Below, one piece after another: positions 45,498 through 53,521 of a DNA stretch of 55,632 nt. The position numbers and the translations under genes are program-made. The notes beneath the pieces were generated by a model that made no database searches, had not been told where the DNA came from, and saw nothing but the letters and a program-made list of their open reading frames with translations. Origin of the DNA: Floricoccus penangensis (lineage in GTDB: Bacteria; Bacillota; Bacilli; Lactobacillales; Streptococcaceae); the NCBI RefSeq assembly GCF_001832885.1, contig NZ_MKIQ01000006.1, positions 1 to 55,632 on the forward strand, read 5' to 3'. Every line of letters begins with the position of its first letter. Position 1 is the stretch's first letter.

Positions 45498-45503
45498 TAT
45501 AAT
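45498..45503 (+). promoter_or_regulatory. Extended -10 promoter of the PHP phosphatase gene
   Basis: TG-C-TATAAT at 45495-45503, 25 bases before the ATG; -35 not clear. Confidence 0.55.
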
Positions 45504-45528
45504 TGCAATAAATAATAAAGGAGAAATC

Positions 45529-46305
45529 ATGAAAATTTACGATCAACATTTACATTCAAACTTTTCTTTCGATTCAGAAGAAAATATCGAAAACTATTTT
45601 ATAAGTAATGAAAATAATATTGTCACAACAGAGCACATGGATGTGGCAAATCCTGTAACTGGTAAAAATGATTTCCCAGATTATCCTAGCTATGATAAAA
45701 AAATCAGGGAATTAAATGAAAAATATAATAATCGTGCTTATAAGGGAATAGAAATTGGCTTTTTCCCAGAGAAGGAAGAAGAAACACTTAAATATCTCGA
45801 TGGTAAGACATATGCCTTAAAACTATTGTCGGTTCACCACAATGGAAAATTTGATTTCATGGACGATATTGTGACTACCTTACCAGTCGATCAAGTGCTT
45901 GATGATTATTTTAATCGAATGATTCAGGCTTTGGAAAGTCATGTATCAGCAAACGTACTCGCCCATTTCGACTATGCTTTGCGTAAGCTAGATGTCACTC
46001 CAGAACAATTAGATTCTTATGCAAAAAAATATTTAGATAAAATAATTCACCTTACAGTGGGTAAAGAGATGTCGCTGGAATTAAATGCTAAAAGTATGTA
46101 CCTTTATGGTAACGAGAAACTATACTCGTATATGGTTGAAAAGTATATTGGTTTGGGTGGCAGACTATTCACATTGGGGTCTGATGCTCATAGTCTTGAT
46201 CAGTATGGTAATAAATTTGATAAAATGAGAGAATTTTTATTGAAGTATAAGATAAGCGAAGTTGCTGAATATACTAACGATTTAAAAATGCGACCTCTAA
46301 GATAA
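45529..46305 (+). CDS. PHP-family phosphatase (histidinol-phosphatase-like)
   Basis: The 258-residue product is a PHP-domain hydrolase. It has the metal-binding motifs DQHLHSNFSFDS at the start, TEHMD, KGIEIGFFPE, SVHHNG, LAHFDYA and late GSDAHSLDQYG. It resembles HisK-type histidinol-phosphatases, but no his genes are present, so the true phosphate ester is uncertain. The frame runs upstream to 45451; ATG 45529 is chosen because AAAGGAG lies seven bases before it and the PHP motif begins at residue 4. Confidence 0.8.
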   Translation: MKIYDQHLHSNFSFDSEENIENYFISNENNIVTTEHMDVANPVTGKNDFPDYPSYDKKIRELNEKYNNRAYKGIEIGFFPEKEEETLKYLDGKTYALKLLSVHHNGKFDFMDDIVTTLPVDQVLDDYFNRMIQALESHVSANVLAHFDYALRKLDVTPEQLDSYAKKYLDKIIHLTVGKEMSLELNAKSMYLYGNEKLYSYMVEKYIGLGGRLFTLGSDAHSLDQYGNKFDKMREFLLKYKISEVAEYTNDLKMRPLR

Positions 46306-46317
46306 GAGACGAAAAAA

Positions 46318-46815
46318 ATGAAATATATTAAAGATATTGAGAGTCCAGTAGGAACGCTAACTATAGCCAGTGATGGTCAATCTTTGACGGGACTTTGGAT
46401 AAAAAATCAAAAATATTATGGGCTAGGTATAGATCAGTCATCTGAAAGTATTGACCTTCCTGTTTTTGCTGAGACAAAAAGGTGGTTAGATTTATACTTT
46501 TCAGGAGCCAATCCTAATTTTTGTCCACCACTAAATCCTAAAGGTACAGAATTTCGGCAAGAGGTATGGAAACTTTTGACTCAAATTCCTTATGGTCAAA
46601 TAGTGACTTATGGTCAACTATCACAAATGATGAAAGACAATGGACTCAAATCCTCCCCTCAGTCAGTAGGTGGAGCAGTAGGACATAATCCAATATCAAT
46701 TATAATTCCATGTCATCGTGTATTAGGTTCTGACAGAACACTGACAGGCTATGCTGGTGGTCTTGAGAATAAAATGAAGTTTTTGGATTTAGAGAATATT
46801 AGATATGAAAAATGA
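46318..46815 (+). CDS. ogt: Methylated-DNA-protein-cysteine methyltransferase
   Basis: This suicide enzyme repairs O6-methylguanine by taking the alkyl group onto a cysteine. The active-site motif IPCHRV has C132, and the DNA-binding helix precedes it (YGQLSQMMKDNG, then SVGGAVGHNPI). The 165 residues fit the Ogt form without the Ada regulatory domain. It follows the PHP gene after 12 bases with a weak ribosome binding site, so it is probably co-transcribed. Confidence 0.94.
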   Translation: MKYIKDIESPVGTLTIASDGQSLTGLWIKNQKYYGLGIDQSSESIDLPVFAETKRWLDLYFSGANPNFCPPLNPKGTEFRQEVWKLLTQIPYGQIVTYGQLSQMMKDNGLKSSPQSVGGAVGHNPISIIIPCHRVLGSDRTLTGYAGGLENKMKFLDLENIRYEK

Positions 46816-46855
46816 TAATTAATAATAAAGTTAAACATTGTTTTAGGAGTTAAAT

Positions 46856-47395
46856 ATGATAATTGAAACTGAAAGAACGATTCTTCGACCATGGAATGAT
46901 ATCGACGCAGAAAGTTTATTTGAGTACGCTTCTGACCCGAGAATTGGCCCATCAGCTGGTTGGCCAGTACATGAAAGTGTAGAATATAGTCTTGAAAGTA
47001 TTAGAAAATACTTGAGTGATGATTACACTTTTGCTATTACCTTGAAAGGTATTGACAAGGCTATTGGCTGCGTAAATCTGAAATTTGGTGAAGACTTGAA
47101 GTCATTTGCAGATGAAAATGATACGGAAATAGGTTGTTGGATTGGTGCTCCATTTTGGGGGCAAGGTTTGGTTCCTGAAGCAATCAATGCCTTGCTTGCC
47201 TTAGCTTTCAATGAACTTAAGAAAGATAATGTATGGTATGGTTACTTCATTGAAAATGACAAATCAAAGAGAGTACAAGAAAAATTGGGTTTCAAGTTTA
47301 GTCATATTGAAAACAATGCTTATGCCAAATTTCTAGATAAACATATAGATGAAGCTTTCTCAAAAATTAGGCGTGAAGATTGGTTAAATAGATAA
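46856..47395 (+). CDS. GNAT family acetyltransferase (RimJ/RimL type)
   Basis: The 179-residue protein begins MIIETERTILRPWNDIDAES and has the acetyl-CoA binding segment GCWIGAPFWGQGLVPEA, then a late NDKSKRVQEKLGFKFSH. These are the features of Acetyltransf_3 enzymes, which acetylate N-terminal amino groups or small molecules. The substrate cannot be told from the sequence. TAGGAG precedes the ATG. Confidence 0.85.
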   Translation: MIIETERTILRPWNDIDAESLFEYASDPRIGPSAGWPVHESVEYSLESIRKYLSDDYTFAITLKGIDKAIGCVNLKFGEDLKSFADENDTEIGCWIGAPFWGQGLVPEAINALLALAFNELKKDNVWYGYFIENDKSKRVQEKLGFKFSHIENNAYAKFLDKHIDEAFSKIRREDWLNR

Positions 47396-47401
47396 AATAA
47401 A

Positions 47402-47438
47402 AAATAACTGTGAGGTAGATTAAATCTCACAGTTATTT
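47402..47438. terminator. Bidirectional terminator between the acetyltransferase gene and the tRNA
   Basis: A perfect 13-bp stem, AAATAACTGTGAG / CTCACAGTTATTT, with an 11-base loop. It lies 11 bases from the 3' end of the minus-strand tRNA and has T-rich sequence on both sides. Confidence 0.88.
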
Positions 47439-47449
47439 TAACGTCATTA

Positions 47450-47522
47450 TGCCACAAATCAGAATCGAACTGACGACCTTCACCTTACCATGGTGCTGCT
47501 CTACCGACTGAGCTATTGCGGC
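47450..47522 (-). tRNA. tRNA-Thr(GGT)
   Basis: Read on the minus strand, the 73 bases form a full cloverleaf: acceptor GCCGCAA / TTGTGGC, D arm GCTC / GAGC, anticodon stem CACC / GGTG with loop ATGGTAA (anticodon GGT), and T arm GTCAG-TTCGATT-CTGAT. The first pair of the anticodon stem is a G-A mismatch. The discriminator is A, and CCA is not encoded. The anticodon reads the threonine codons ACC and ACT. Confidence 0.93.
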
Positions 47523-47532
47523 TTATGTTTTT

Positions 47533-47561
47533 ATTATAGCAAATGTTGTTTCACTTGAAAA
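47533..47561 (-). promoter_or_regulatory. Promoter of the tRNA-Thr gene
   Basis: On the minus strand, TTTTCA (47556-47561), 17 bases and TATAAT (47533-47538) with TG-C before it, ten bases before the tRNA. Confidence 0.75.
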
Positions 47562-47734
47562 TATGCCGTATATAAGTTTCTTTTACACTTTATTTGTGAA
47601 ATAAAGTACTAAGAATATTGATATTTCAATAAAAAAGTATTAGAATATAACAATAGATATTAGGATTTTTTTTATTTTTAAATGTAAATGTCAGAATTTT
47701 AAGATAAATTTTGTCTAGAAAGAGAAATAAATTT

Positions 47735-48631
47735 ATGATGTATTTAATAGCCTTAGTTCCAGCTTTTGCTTGGGGGTTAATTGGACTTGCTTTAGCTAAG
47801 ACCAAAGCTAAGCCAGAGGAAGCAACTCTTGGATCTATGACAGGGTTCCTAATTTTTTCTACTGTTATCACTATATTTAGTGCAACTTTTATGTCGCCAG
47901 CCCTATTTGTCGTAGGATTTGCTAGCGGATTTCTGTTGTCGCTTGCAAATATCGGACAATTTGCTGCCATGACAGAGCTAGGAGTATCAAAAACAGTGCC
48001 TTTAGTTGCAGCACTTCAATTAATATTAAATTCTTTATTAGGTGCTTTCCTTTTTCATGAATGGACACAACCTATGCAATGGATACTTGGGATTGTTTCT
48101 ATTATACTAGTAATTGCAGGAGCATCTTTGACAAGTTATCAAGAAGGTTCTGATAAAACAAAATCTAAAATTTCAACCAAAGGAATAATAAGCGTTTTAG
48201 TAGCAGGAGTTTTTGGAGGATTATATTCAGTACTGCCAAAAGCTTATCAATATTTTAATCATATTGAAGGTAACAGAGAATTTACAAATAGTTTATTATT
48301 ACCTCAAGCAATTGGTGGTATGGTAGGTGCCTTGATTATCTATGCAGTAGTAAGCAAAAGTAATCCACTTACTGGTTTTAAGAAAATTCCAGTATGGAAA
48401 TCTACTTCGATTGGATTTTTATGGGCAATCGGTAATATGTGTTTGATGATAGCATCAACCAGTTATCTGGGGCTTGCAACAGCCTTCACCTTCTCACAAT
48501 TAAATCTGGTAATTGGAGGATTTAGTGGAATCTATTTACTTCATGAACACAAAACTAAAAAAGAGTTTAAATATTTTTTAGTTGGCATTATTTTAGTAGT
48601 TATTGGAGCTATAATTACTGCACTCATATAG
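47735..48631 (+). CDS. GRP-family sugar transporter (GlcU/RbsU-like)
   Basis: The product has 298 residues and ten hydrophobic segments, as in the glucose/ribose porter family. It starts MMYLIALVPAFAWGLIGLAL and contains FLLSLANIGQFAAMTELGVS and, in the second half, FLWAIGNMCLMIAS and a late GGFSGIYLLHE. These carriers take up glucose or ribose by proton symport; the sugar is not determined here. I choose ATG 47735 (a second ATG is next to it) after AGAAAGAG; an in-frame TTG lies at 47711. No sugar kinase or regulator is adjacent. Confidence 0.82.
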   Translation: MMYLIALVPAFAWGLIGLALAKTKAKPEEATLGSMTGFLIFSTVITIFSATFMSPALFVVGFASGFLLSLANIGQFAAMTELGVSKTVPLVAALQLILNSLLGAFLFHEWTQPMQWILGIVSIILVIAGASLTSYQEGSDKTKSKISTKGIISVLVAGVFGGLYSVLPKAYQYFNHIEGNREFTNSLLLPQAIGGMVGALIIYAVVSKSNPLTGFKKIPVWKSTSIGFLWAIGNMCLMIASTSYLGLATAFTFSQLNLVIGGFSGIYLLHEHKTKKEFKYFLVGIILVVIGAIITALI

Positions 48632-48641
48632 ATTTTTTATG

Positions 48642-48666
48642 ACCATCTACATGTAGGTGGTTTTTT
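48642..48666 (+). terminator. Terminator after the sugar transporter gene
   Basis: ACCATCTAC / GTAGGTGGT (one U-G pair) around AT, then six T. Confidence 0.83.
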
Positions 48667-48708
48667 ATGTTCTTTTTTTTGATATTCGTAAAAAATCACA
48701 ATAAATTA

Positions 48709-48737
48709 TTGTCAATTTCGATTTATAATGATAAAAT
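48709..48737 (+). promoter_or_regulatory. Promoter of adhP
   Basis: TTGTCA (48709-48714), 17 bases and TAAAAT (48732-48737) with TG-A before it. Confidence 0.78.
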
Positions 48738-48748
48738 AATCACATAAA

Positions 48749-48764
48749 ATGATAGCGTTTTCAA
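48749..48764. promoter_or_regulatory. cre site of adhP
   Basis: ATGATAGCGTTTTCAA fits the catabolite-responsive element WTGNNARCGNWWWCAW at every position. It begins about 12 bases after the -10 element, where bound CcpA would block transcription when glucose is plentiful. Confidence 0.75.
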
Positions 48765-48785
48765 AAAAATATATGGAGGATCAAA

Positions 48786-49799
48786 ATGAAAGCAGCAGTA
48801 GTAGCTAAAGACAAAAAGGTAGATGTAGTTGAAAAAGAATTACGTCCATTAAATGCTAATGAAGCATTACTTAAGATGGAGTACTGTGGTGTATGCCATA
48901 CAGATTTACACGTAAAAGATGGAGATTTTGGAGATGTTGAAGGGCGTGTTCTTGGACATGAGGGCATTGGTCGTGTAGTTGCAGTTGGTAATGATGTGAC
49001 TAGCTTAAAAGTTGGCGATAGGGCTAGTGTTGCCTGGATGTATAATGCCTGTGGCCATTGTGAATACTGTGTAGAAGGTAATGAGACACTTTGCCGTAAC
49101 GTACAAAATTCTGGATATAGCGTTGATGGAGGAATGGCTGAAGAATGTATTGTAGATGCCGACTACGCTGTTAAAGTTCCAGAGGATCTTGATCCAGCAG
49201 CAGCAAGCAGTGTTACCTGTGCTGGTGTAACAACTTACAAAGCAATTAAAGAATCAAACATCAGACCAGGTCAATGGATTGCAATTTATGGATTAGGTGG
49301 ATTAGGAAACTTAGCTTTACAATATGCAAAAAATGTTTTCGGAGCTAAAGTTATTGGAATCGATACTAACGATGCACAATTAGAATTCGCCAAAGAATTT
49401 GGAGCTGATTTACTTATTAATCCACTTAAAGAAGATGCAGCTAAAGTGATTCAAGAAAAAGTTGGTGGAGCTCATGCAGCTGTAGTAACTGCCGTATCTA
49501 AGCAAGCATTTAACTCAGCAGTAGATGCAGTTAGAGCAGCTGGAACTATTGTAGCTGTAGGATTACCATCAGAAAGTATGGATTTAAATATTCCTCGTCT
49601 AGTTCTAGATGGAATTATTGTTAAAGGTTCGCTTGTGGGAACACGCCAAGATTTAGCAGAAGCTTTCCAATTTGCTGCCGAAGGAAAAGTTGTTCCAAAA
49701 TACAAGACACGTAAAATTGAAGAAATAAATGATATCTTTGATGAAATGCTATCAGGTAAAATTCAAGGAAGAATGGTAATAGATTTTTCTGAAAAATAA
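48786..49799 (+). CDS. adhP: Zinc-dependent alcohol dehydrogenase
   Basis: This medium-chain dehydrogenase interconverts ethanol and acetaldehyde with NAD. Catalytic zinc ligands are C34 in CGVCHTDLH and the His of GHEGIG. The structural zinc site is [15 protein letters not shown] (C89, C92, C95, C103). The Rossmann loop is [14 protein letters not shown]. The length of 337 is typical of AdhP. TGGAGG precedes the ATG. A cre site in the leader indicates carbon catabolite repression. Confidence 0.93.
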   Translation: MKAAVVAKDKKVDVVEKELRPLNANEALLKMEYCGVCHTDLHVKDGDFGDVEGRVLGHEGIGRVVAVGNDVTSLKVGDRASVAWMYNACGHCEYCVEGNETLCRNVQNSGYSVDGGMAEECIVDADYAVKVPEDLDPAAASSVTCAGVTTYKAIKESNIRPGQWIAIYGLGGLGNLALQYAKNVFGAKVIGIDTNDAQLEFAKEFGADLLINPLKEDAAKVIQEKVGGAHAAVVTAVSKQAFNSAVDAVRAAGTIVAVGLPSESMDLNIPRLVLDGIIVKGSLVGTRQDLAEAFQFAAEGKVVPKYKTRKIEEINDIFDEMLSGKIQGRMVIDFSEK

Positions 49800-49809
49800 T
49801 AGATAACAA

Positions 49810-49837
49810 ACCGGTATAAAGTTTATGCCGGTCTTTT
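49810..49837 (+). terminator. Terminator after adhP
   Basis: ACCGGTATA / TATGCCGGT (one U-G pair) with loop AAGTT, then CTTTT. Confidence 0.8.
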
Positions 49838-49962
49838 AGTTTTCATTAAGTTTTTAAAGATATACTAACTTTACTCCTAAAAAAACAGCCTTAAATTTGC
49901 TGTAAAAACTTTTTCATAAATTAAACTCCTAAGTCTAGCTCTAGTAAAGTTAGACTTTTTTT
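49838..49962 (+). other. Gap segment ending in a second terminator, possible small RNA
   Basis: Between the adhP terminator and 49931 there is no gene, yet a strong intrinsic terminator lies at 49931-49962 (AAGTCTAGCT / AGTTAGACTT, one G-U pair, then T run). A -10-like TATACT with TTTTCA 15 bases upstream and a small hairpin (ACAGC / GCTGT) lie before it. This could be a short transcript of about 90 bases or a decayed gene. Confidence 0.35.
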
Positions 49963-50019
49963 GTTGATTATTATTAATTAATAAAATGAAATTTCTTTGA
50001 CAAGTGCTGTAATGTGGTC

Positions 50020-50032
50020 AAAAACGAACAAT
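50020..50032 (+). promoter_or_regulatory. PurBox-like site upstream of xpt
   Basis: AAAAACGAACAAT matches the lactococcal/streptococcal PurBox AWWWCCGAACWWT at 12 of 13 positions. Its central G is about 75 bases before the likely start of transcription, close to the -76 known for PurR activation in Lactococcus. Confidence 0.6.
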
Positions 50033-50085
50033 TAGATGTGTAAAAGTAAAAATTTGTCGGATATTATAGATTTTTAAGAAAAAGA

Positions 50086-50094
50086 TGATATAAT
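50086..50094 (+). promoter_or_regulatory. Promoter of xpt-pbuX
   Basis: TG-A-TATAAT (50086-50094), without a good -35 hexamer. That fits a promoter needing an activator such as PurR. Confidence 0.6.
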
Positions 50095-50176
50095 TATCTC
50101 TGTTGAATGTCATAATGCTAATAAAAGAGCAATATGAATGTCGAATGTACATATTTTAAAGTAAAATCTTAGTTAT

Positions 50177-50241
50177 CACTTATTTATACTTGGAATTGGC
50201 CAAGCGTTTCTACCGAACACCGGAATGTTCGACAATGAGTG
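50177..50241 (+). promoter_or_regulatory. Guanine (purine) riboswitch of xpt
   Basis: CACTTATT (50177-50184) pairs with AATGAGTG (50234-50241) as P1. P2 is CTTGG / CCAAG. The junction TTTCTACC and P3 with GAACACCGGAATGTTC are those of the purine aptamer. The specificity base in the 3' junction (GACAATG) is C, which means guanine or hypoxanthine rather than adenine. The base after it is A where U is nearly invariant. Confidence 0.92.
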
Positions 50242-50268
50242 AAAGTCGTCTTATCATTTTCGAATGGG

Positions 50269-50304
50269 CTAGCACACTTTCACATAAGTGGCTAGTTTTT
50301 ATTT
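50269..50304 (+). terminator. Riboswitch-controlled terminator before xpt
   Basis: CTAGC-a-CACTT pairs with AAGTG-GCTAG (one bulged A), followed by five T and more T-rich sequence. When guanine is bound this hairpin would form and stop transcription before xpt. Confidence 0.85.
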
Positions 50305-50331
50305 TGAAGAAAGATAGGAGAATAAGGAATA

Positions 50332-50913
50332 ATGCAATTACTTGAAGAAAGAATTAAAGCTGATGGACGTGTTTTAGGAGATAGCGTTCTTAAAGTCGAT
50401 AATTTTTTAACTCACCAAGTTGACTACAAGCTAATGAAGGAAATTGGAAAACAATTTGCTGAAACTTTTGCTGATGCAGGAATTACAAAGGTTGTTACTA
50501 TTGAAGCAAGTGGTATCGCCCCAGCAGTATATGTAGCAGAAGCTCTTGATGTTCCTATGATTTTTGCAAAAAAATCAAAAAATATTACTATGAATGAAGA
50601 GTTACTTACTGCTGAAGTTTACTCATTTACAAAACAAATCACAAGTACTGTGTCAATTTCCCGTAAATTCTTGAGTCCTGATGATAAAGTTCTAATCATT
50701 GACGATTTCCTTGCAAACGGTCAAGCAGCTCTTGGTTTAATTAAAATAATTAAAGAAGTTGGAGCTGATATTGAGGGAGTTGGTATCGTAATTGAAAAAT
50801 CTTTCCAAGATGGAAGAAAATCTCTTGAAGATGCTGGTTATAGAGTAGTATCTCTTGCTAGAGTTGCTAAGTTCGAAGATGGTCAAGTTGTCTTCGCACA
50901 AGCAGATGCATAA
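50332..50913 (+). CDS. xpt: Xanthine phosphoribosyltransferase
   Basis: This salvage enzyme joins xanthine (and weakly guanine) to PRPP, giving XMP. The 193 residues contain the family segment [17 protein letters not shown] and the PRPP-binding motif [26 protein letters not shown] lies before the ATG. It forms an operon with pbuX, 15 bases apart, under a PurBox and a guanine riboswitch, exactly the roles expected for purine salvage. Confidence 0.96.
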   Translation: MQLLEERIKADGRVLGDSVLKVDNFLTHQVDYKLMKEIGKQFAETFADAGITKVVTIEASGIAPAVYVAEALDVPMIFAKKSKNITMNEELLTAEVYSFTKQITSTVSISRKFLSPDDKVLIIDDFLANGQAALGLIKIIKEVGADIEGVGIVIEKSFQDGRKSLEDAGYRVVSLARVAKFEDGQVVFAQADA

Positions 50914-50928
50914 GGAGGGATAAATAAA

Positions 50929-52200
50929 ATGGAATTTAATGAAAATAAAAATGGTCAAGCAGCTGTATTAGGTTTACAACATTTGCTTGCTATGTATTCA
51001 GGAAGTATTTTAGTTCCTATTCTTATTGCTGGTGCTTTAAACTATAGCCCTCAACAATTAACATATCTAATTTCAACTGATATTTTCATGTGTGGAGTTG
51101 CAACTTTCCTTCAATTACAACTTAACAAGTATTTTGGTATCGGTTTACCAGTAGTTTTAGGTGTAGCATTTCAGTCTGTAGCACCGCTTTCAATTATTGG
51201 AGCTAAGCACGGAGCTGGAGCAATGTTCGGTTCAGTAATTGCTTCAGGTATCTTTGTAGTATTAATTGCAGGGGTCTTTTCGAAAATTAGAAGTCTCTTT
51301 CCACCAATTGTTACAGGTAGCGTAATTACAACTATTGGTTTAACACTTATTCCAGTAGCTGTAGGTAACATGGGAGGAAATTCTGACGCACCAACAATGC
51401 AAAGTGTAATCCTTGCCTTTACAACAATATTTATCATTTTAGCAATTAATTATTTTTTCAAAGGATTCATCCGTTCAATCGCTATTCTTATTGGTTTAGT
51501 AGTTGGAACAATAATTGGAGGATTCTTCGGAGTAGTCGACACTAGTGCTTTAGCTAGCGCTCCATGGGTTCACGTACCAACTCCATTTTATTTCGGTAAA
51601 CCAGTTTTTGAGTTATCAAGTATCATAATGATGTGTATTATCGCTTTAGTTTCTCTAGTTGAGTCAACAGGTGTATACTTTGCCCTTGCTGATATTACCG
51701 GTGAAGAGTTGACAGAAACACGTTTAAGAAATGGTTACCGCGCAGAAGGCTTAGCCGTTATCTTAGGTGGTATCTTCAATACCTTCCCATATACAGGTTT
51801 CTCACAAAACGTAGGACTTGTTCAACTTTCAGGTATCAGATCTCGTAAACCGATTTACTACACAGCAGCCTTTCTTGTAATTCTTGGTTTGCTTCCAAAG
51901 TTCGGAGCTCTTGCTCAGATGATTCCAGAACCAGTTCTCGGTGGAGGAATGCTCGTAATGTTTGGTATGGTAGCCCTTCAAGGTATCCGTATGCTTACAC
52001 ATATCGACTTCAAAAATAATGAACATAATTTATTAATCGCGGCAGTTTCGGTTGCTAGTGGAGTTGGATTTAACGGAACAAACCTTTTCCAATCTTTCCC
52101 ACAAAATGCTCAAATGTTCCTAACAAACGGAATTGTAATTGCTGCAGTTGTCTCTATCGTCCTTAACCTTATCTTTAATTCAGGTAAGAATGATAAATAA
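50929..52200 (+). CDS. pbuX: Xanthine permease
   Basis: This nucleobase:cation symporter (NCS2) has 423 residues and about 12-14 membrane segments, with LGLQHLLAMYSGSILVPILI at the start, and the NCS2 segments FQSVAPLSIIG and NTFPYTGFSQNVGLVQLSG. It supplies xanthine to Xpt. AAGGAGG precedes the ATG. Co-transcribed with xpt. Confidence 0.95.
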   Translation: MEFNENKNGQAAVLGLQHLLAMYSGSILVPILIAGALNYSPQQLTYLISTDIFMCGVATFLQLQLNKYFGIGLPVVLGVAFQSVAPLSIIGAKHGAGAMFGSVIASGIFVVLIAGVFSKIRSLFPPIVTGSVITTIGLTLIPVAVGNMGGNSDAPTMQSVILAFTTIFIILAINYFFKGFIRSIAILIGLVVGTIIGGFFGVVDTSALASAPWVHVPTPFYFGKPVFELSSIIMMCIIALVSLVESTGVYFALADITGEELTETRLRNGYRAEGLAVILGGIFNTFPYTGFSQNVGLVQLSGIRSRKPIYYTAAFLVILGLLPKFGALAQMIPEPVLGGGMLVMFGMVALQGIRMLTHIDFKNNEHNLLIAAVSVASGVGFNGTNLFQSFPQNAQMFLTNGIVIAAVVSIVLNLIFNSGKNDK

Positions 52201-52217
52201 AATAATATTGAATTAAG

Positions 52218-52243
52218 CAGATAAAGAAATTTATCTGTTTTTT
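52218..52243 (+). terminator. Terminator after pbuX
   Basis: CAGATAAA / TTTATCTG with loop GAAA, then six T. Confidence 0.88.
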
Positions 52244-52320
52244 ACTTGCCTGACTAAGTTAAGAAATTCTTCAAAGTTCCTTAACTTTCTTCTATCTGAA
52301 ACACTATTCAACTTACAAAC

Positions 52321-52374
52321 CTATAAGTTTTTATAGCTAATAACTATAAGTGTGGATATGTTTATAGTCTATAA
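52321..52374. promoter_or_regulatory. MET-box-like dyads before metB
   Basis: TATAG-N7-CTATA at 52332-52348 has the perfect arms and 17-base length of the streptococcal MET-box (TATAGTTTSAAACTATA). It overlaps a dyad CTATAAGTTTTTATAG (52321-52336), and another dyad TTATAG-T-CTATAA lies at 52362-52374. All sit just upstream of the promoter. Binding by an MtaR/MetR-type activator is inferred. Confidence 0.6.
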
Positions 52375-52377
52375 TAA

Positions 52378-52386
52378 TGATATAAT
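52378..52386 (+). promoter_or_regulatory. Promoter of metB
   Basis: TG-A-TATAAT (52378-52386) without a good -35, consistent with an activator-dependent promoter next to the MET-box-like dyads. Confidence 0.6.
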
Positions 52387-52414
52387 GTTGCATAAAAAGA
52401 AAAGGGAGTCTTTT

Positions 52415-53500
52415 ATGGTAAAGGATATAGAAACAATTTTGGCCCATACGGGTGTAAACTCAGATAAAGAGACTGGAGCATTGACCGCACCCTTACATTT
52501 TTCAACTACTTATCAGCATCCAGAGTTTGGTCAGTCAACAGGCTTCGACTACACTAGGACTAAAAATCCAACAAGAGCAACACTAGAAGAGACCTTGGCA
52601 TTAATAGAATCTGGAAATTATGCACTTGCTACCTCAAGTGGTATGAGTGCAATTGTTCTTGCCTTTGAGATTTTTCCAGTTGGAGCAAAAGTAGTGTCAA
52701 GCCGTGACTTATACGGTGGTAGTTATAGGTGGTTCCAACAAAAAGAAGAAGAGGGAAGATTTAATTTTTACTATGTAAATAATCAAGCGGAGTTTGAAGC
52801 CGCTATTGATGATGCTACGGATATAGTCTATATTGAAAGCCCAACAAATCCACTAATGGTAGAAGTAGATATTGAAAAACTAGCAAAAATTGCCCATTCC
52901 CATGGAGCAAAGGTAATTGTCGATAATACTTTCTATACTCCAATTTATCAAAAACCATTAGAACTAGGTGCAGATATTGTTCTTCATTCAGCTACAAAGT
53001 ATCTTTCAGGACATAATGACGTTTTGGCAGGAGCTGTGATTGTTAAAGAAGAAGAACTATATCAAAAATTGATTTTTAATCTTAATACGACTGGGGCTGT
53101 ACTATCTCCATTTGATAGTTATTTGTTGATGCGAGGAATAAAAACTTTAGCCCTGCGTATGGAGAGATCAACTGAAAATGCACAAAAAATAGTTGATTTT
53201 TTAAGAACCAAAGAAGAGGTTGAAGAAGTCATCTATCCAGGTAAGGGTGGTATGATTAGTTTCAAAATTCATGATGCTAAAAAAATTCCTCATATTTTAA
53301 ATAATCTTAAAGTTATTACTTTTGCTGAGAGTCTTGGTGGTGTAGAAAGTTTAATTACCTATCCAACAAGTCAGACACATGCTGATATTCCAGTAGAAAT
53401 TAGAGAATCATATGGGCTAACAGATAACTTGCTCCGCTTATCAATTGGTATTGAATCAGTTAAGGATTTAATTGATGATTTAGATAAAGTATTAGATTAA
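52415..53500 (+). CDS. metB: Cystathionine gamma-synthase family enzyme
   Basis: This PLP-dependent trans-sulfuration enzyme would make cystathionine from an activated homoserine and cysteine. The 361 residues have YTRTKNPTRATLEETLA at the N-terminus, the PLP-phosphate segment SSGMSAIV, and K195 in HSATKYLSGHND. The late SLGGVESLITYP is typical. Family members can instead be cystathionine beta- or gamma-lyases; the neighbouring lyase gene makes MetB likely. The start at 52415 follows AAAAGGGAG; the frame runs upstream to a GTG at 52352 in the promoter region. Confidence 0.85.
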   Translation: MVKDIETILAHTGVNSDKETGALTAPLHFSTTYQHPEFGQSTGFDYTRTKNPTRATLEETLALIESGNYALATSSGMSAIVLAFEIFPVGAKVVSSRDLYGGSYRWFQQKEEEGRFNFYYVNNQAEFEAAIDDATDIVYIESPTNPLMVEVDIEKLAKIAHSHGAKVIVDNTFYTPIYQKPLELGADIVLHSATKYLSGHNDVLAGAVIVKEEELYQKLIFNLNTTGAVLSPFDSYLLMRGIKTLALRMERSTENAQKIVDFLRTKEEVEEVIYPGKGGMISFKIHDAKKIPHILNNLKVITFAESLGGVESLITYPTSQTHADIPVEIRESYGLTDNLLRLSIGIESVKDLIDDLDKVLD

Positions 53501-53521
53501 CTTATAGAAGAAAGGTAACTT

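Noticed and set aside
50134-50172. Twelve-codon reading frame upstream of the guanine riboswitch as a leader peptide
   Set aside because: No ribosome binding site and no purine- or amino-acid-related coding bias; riboswitch control explains the leader.
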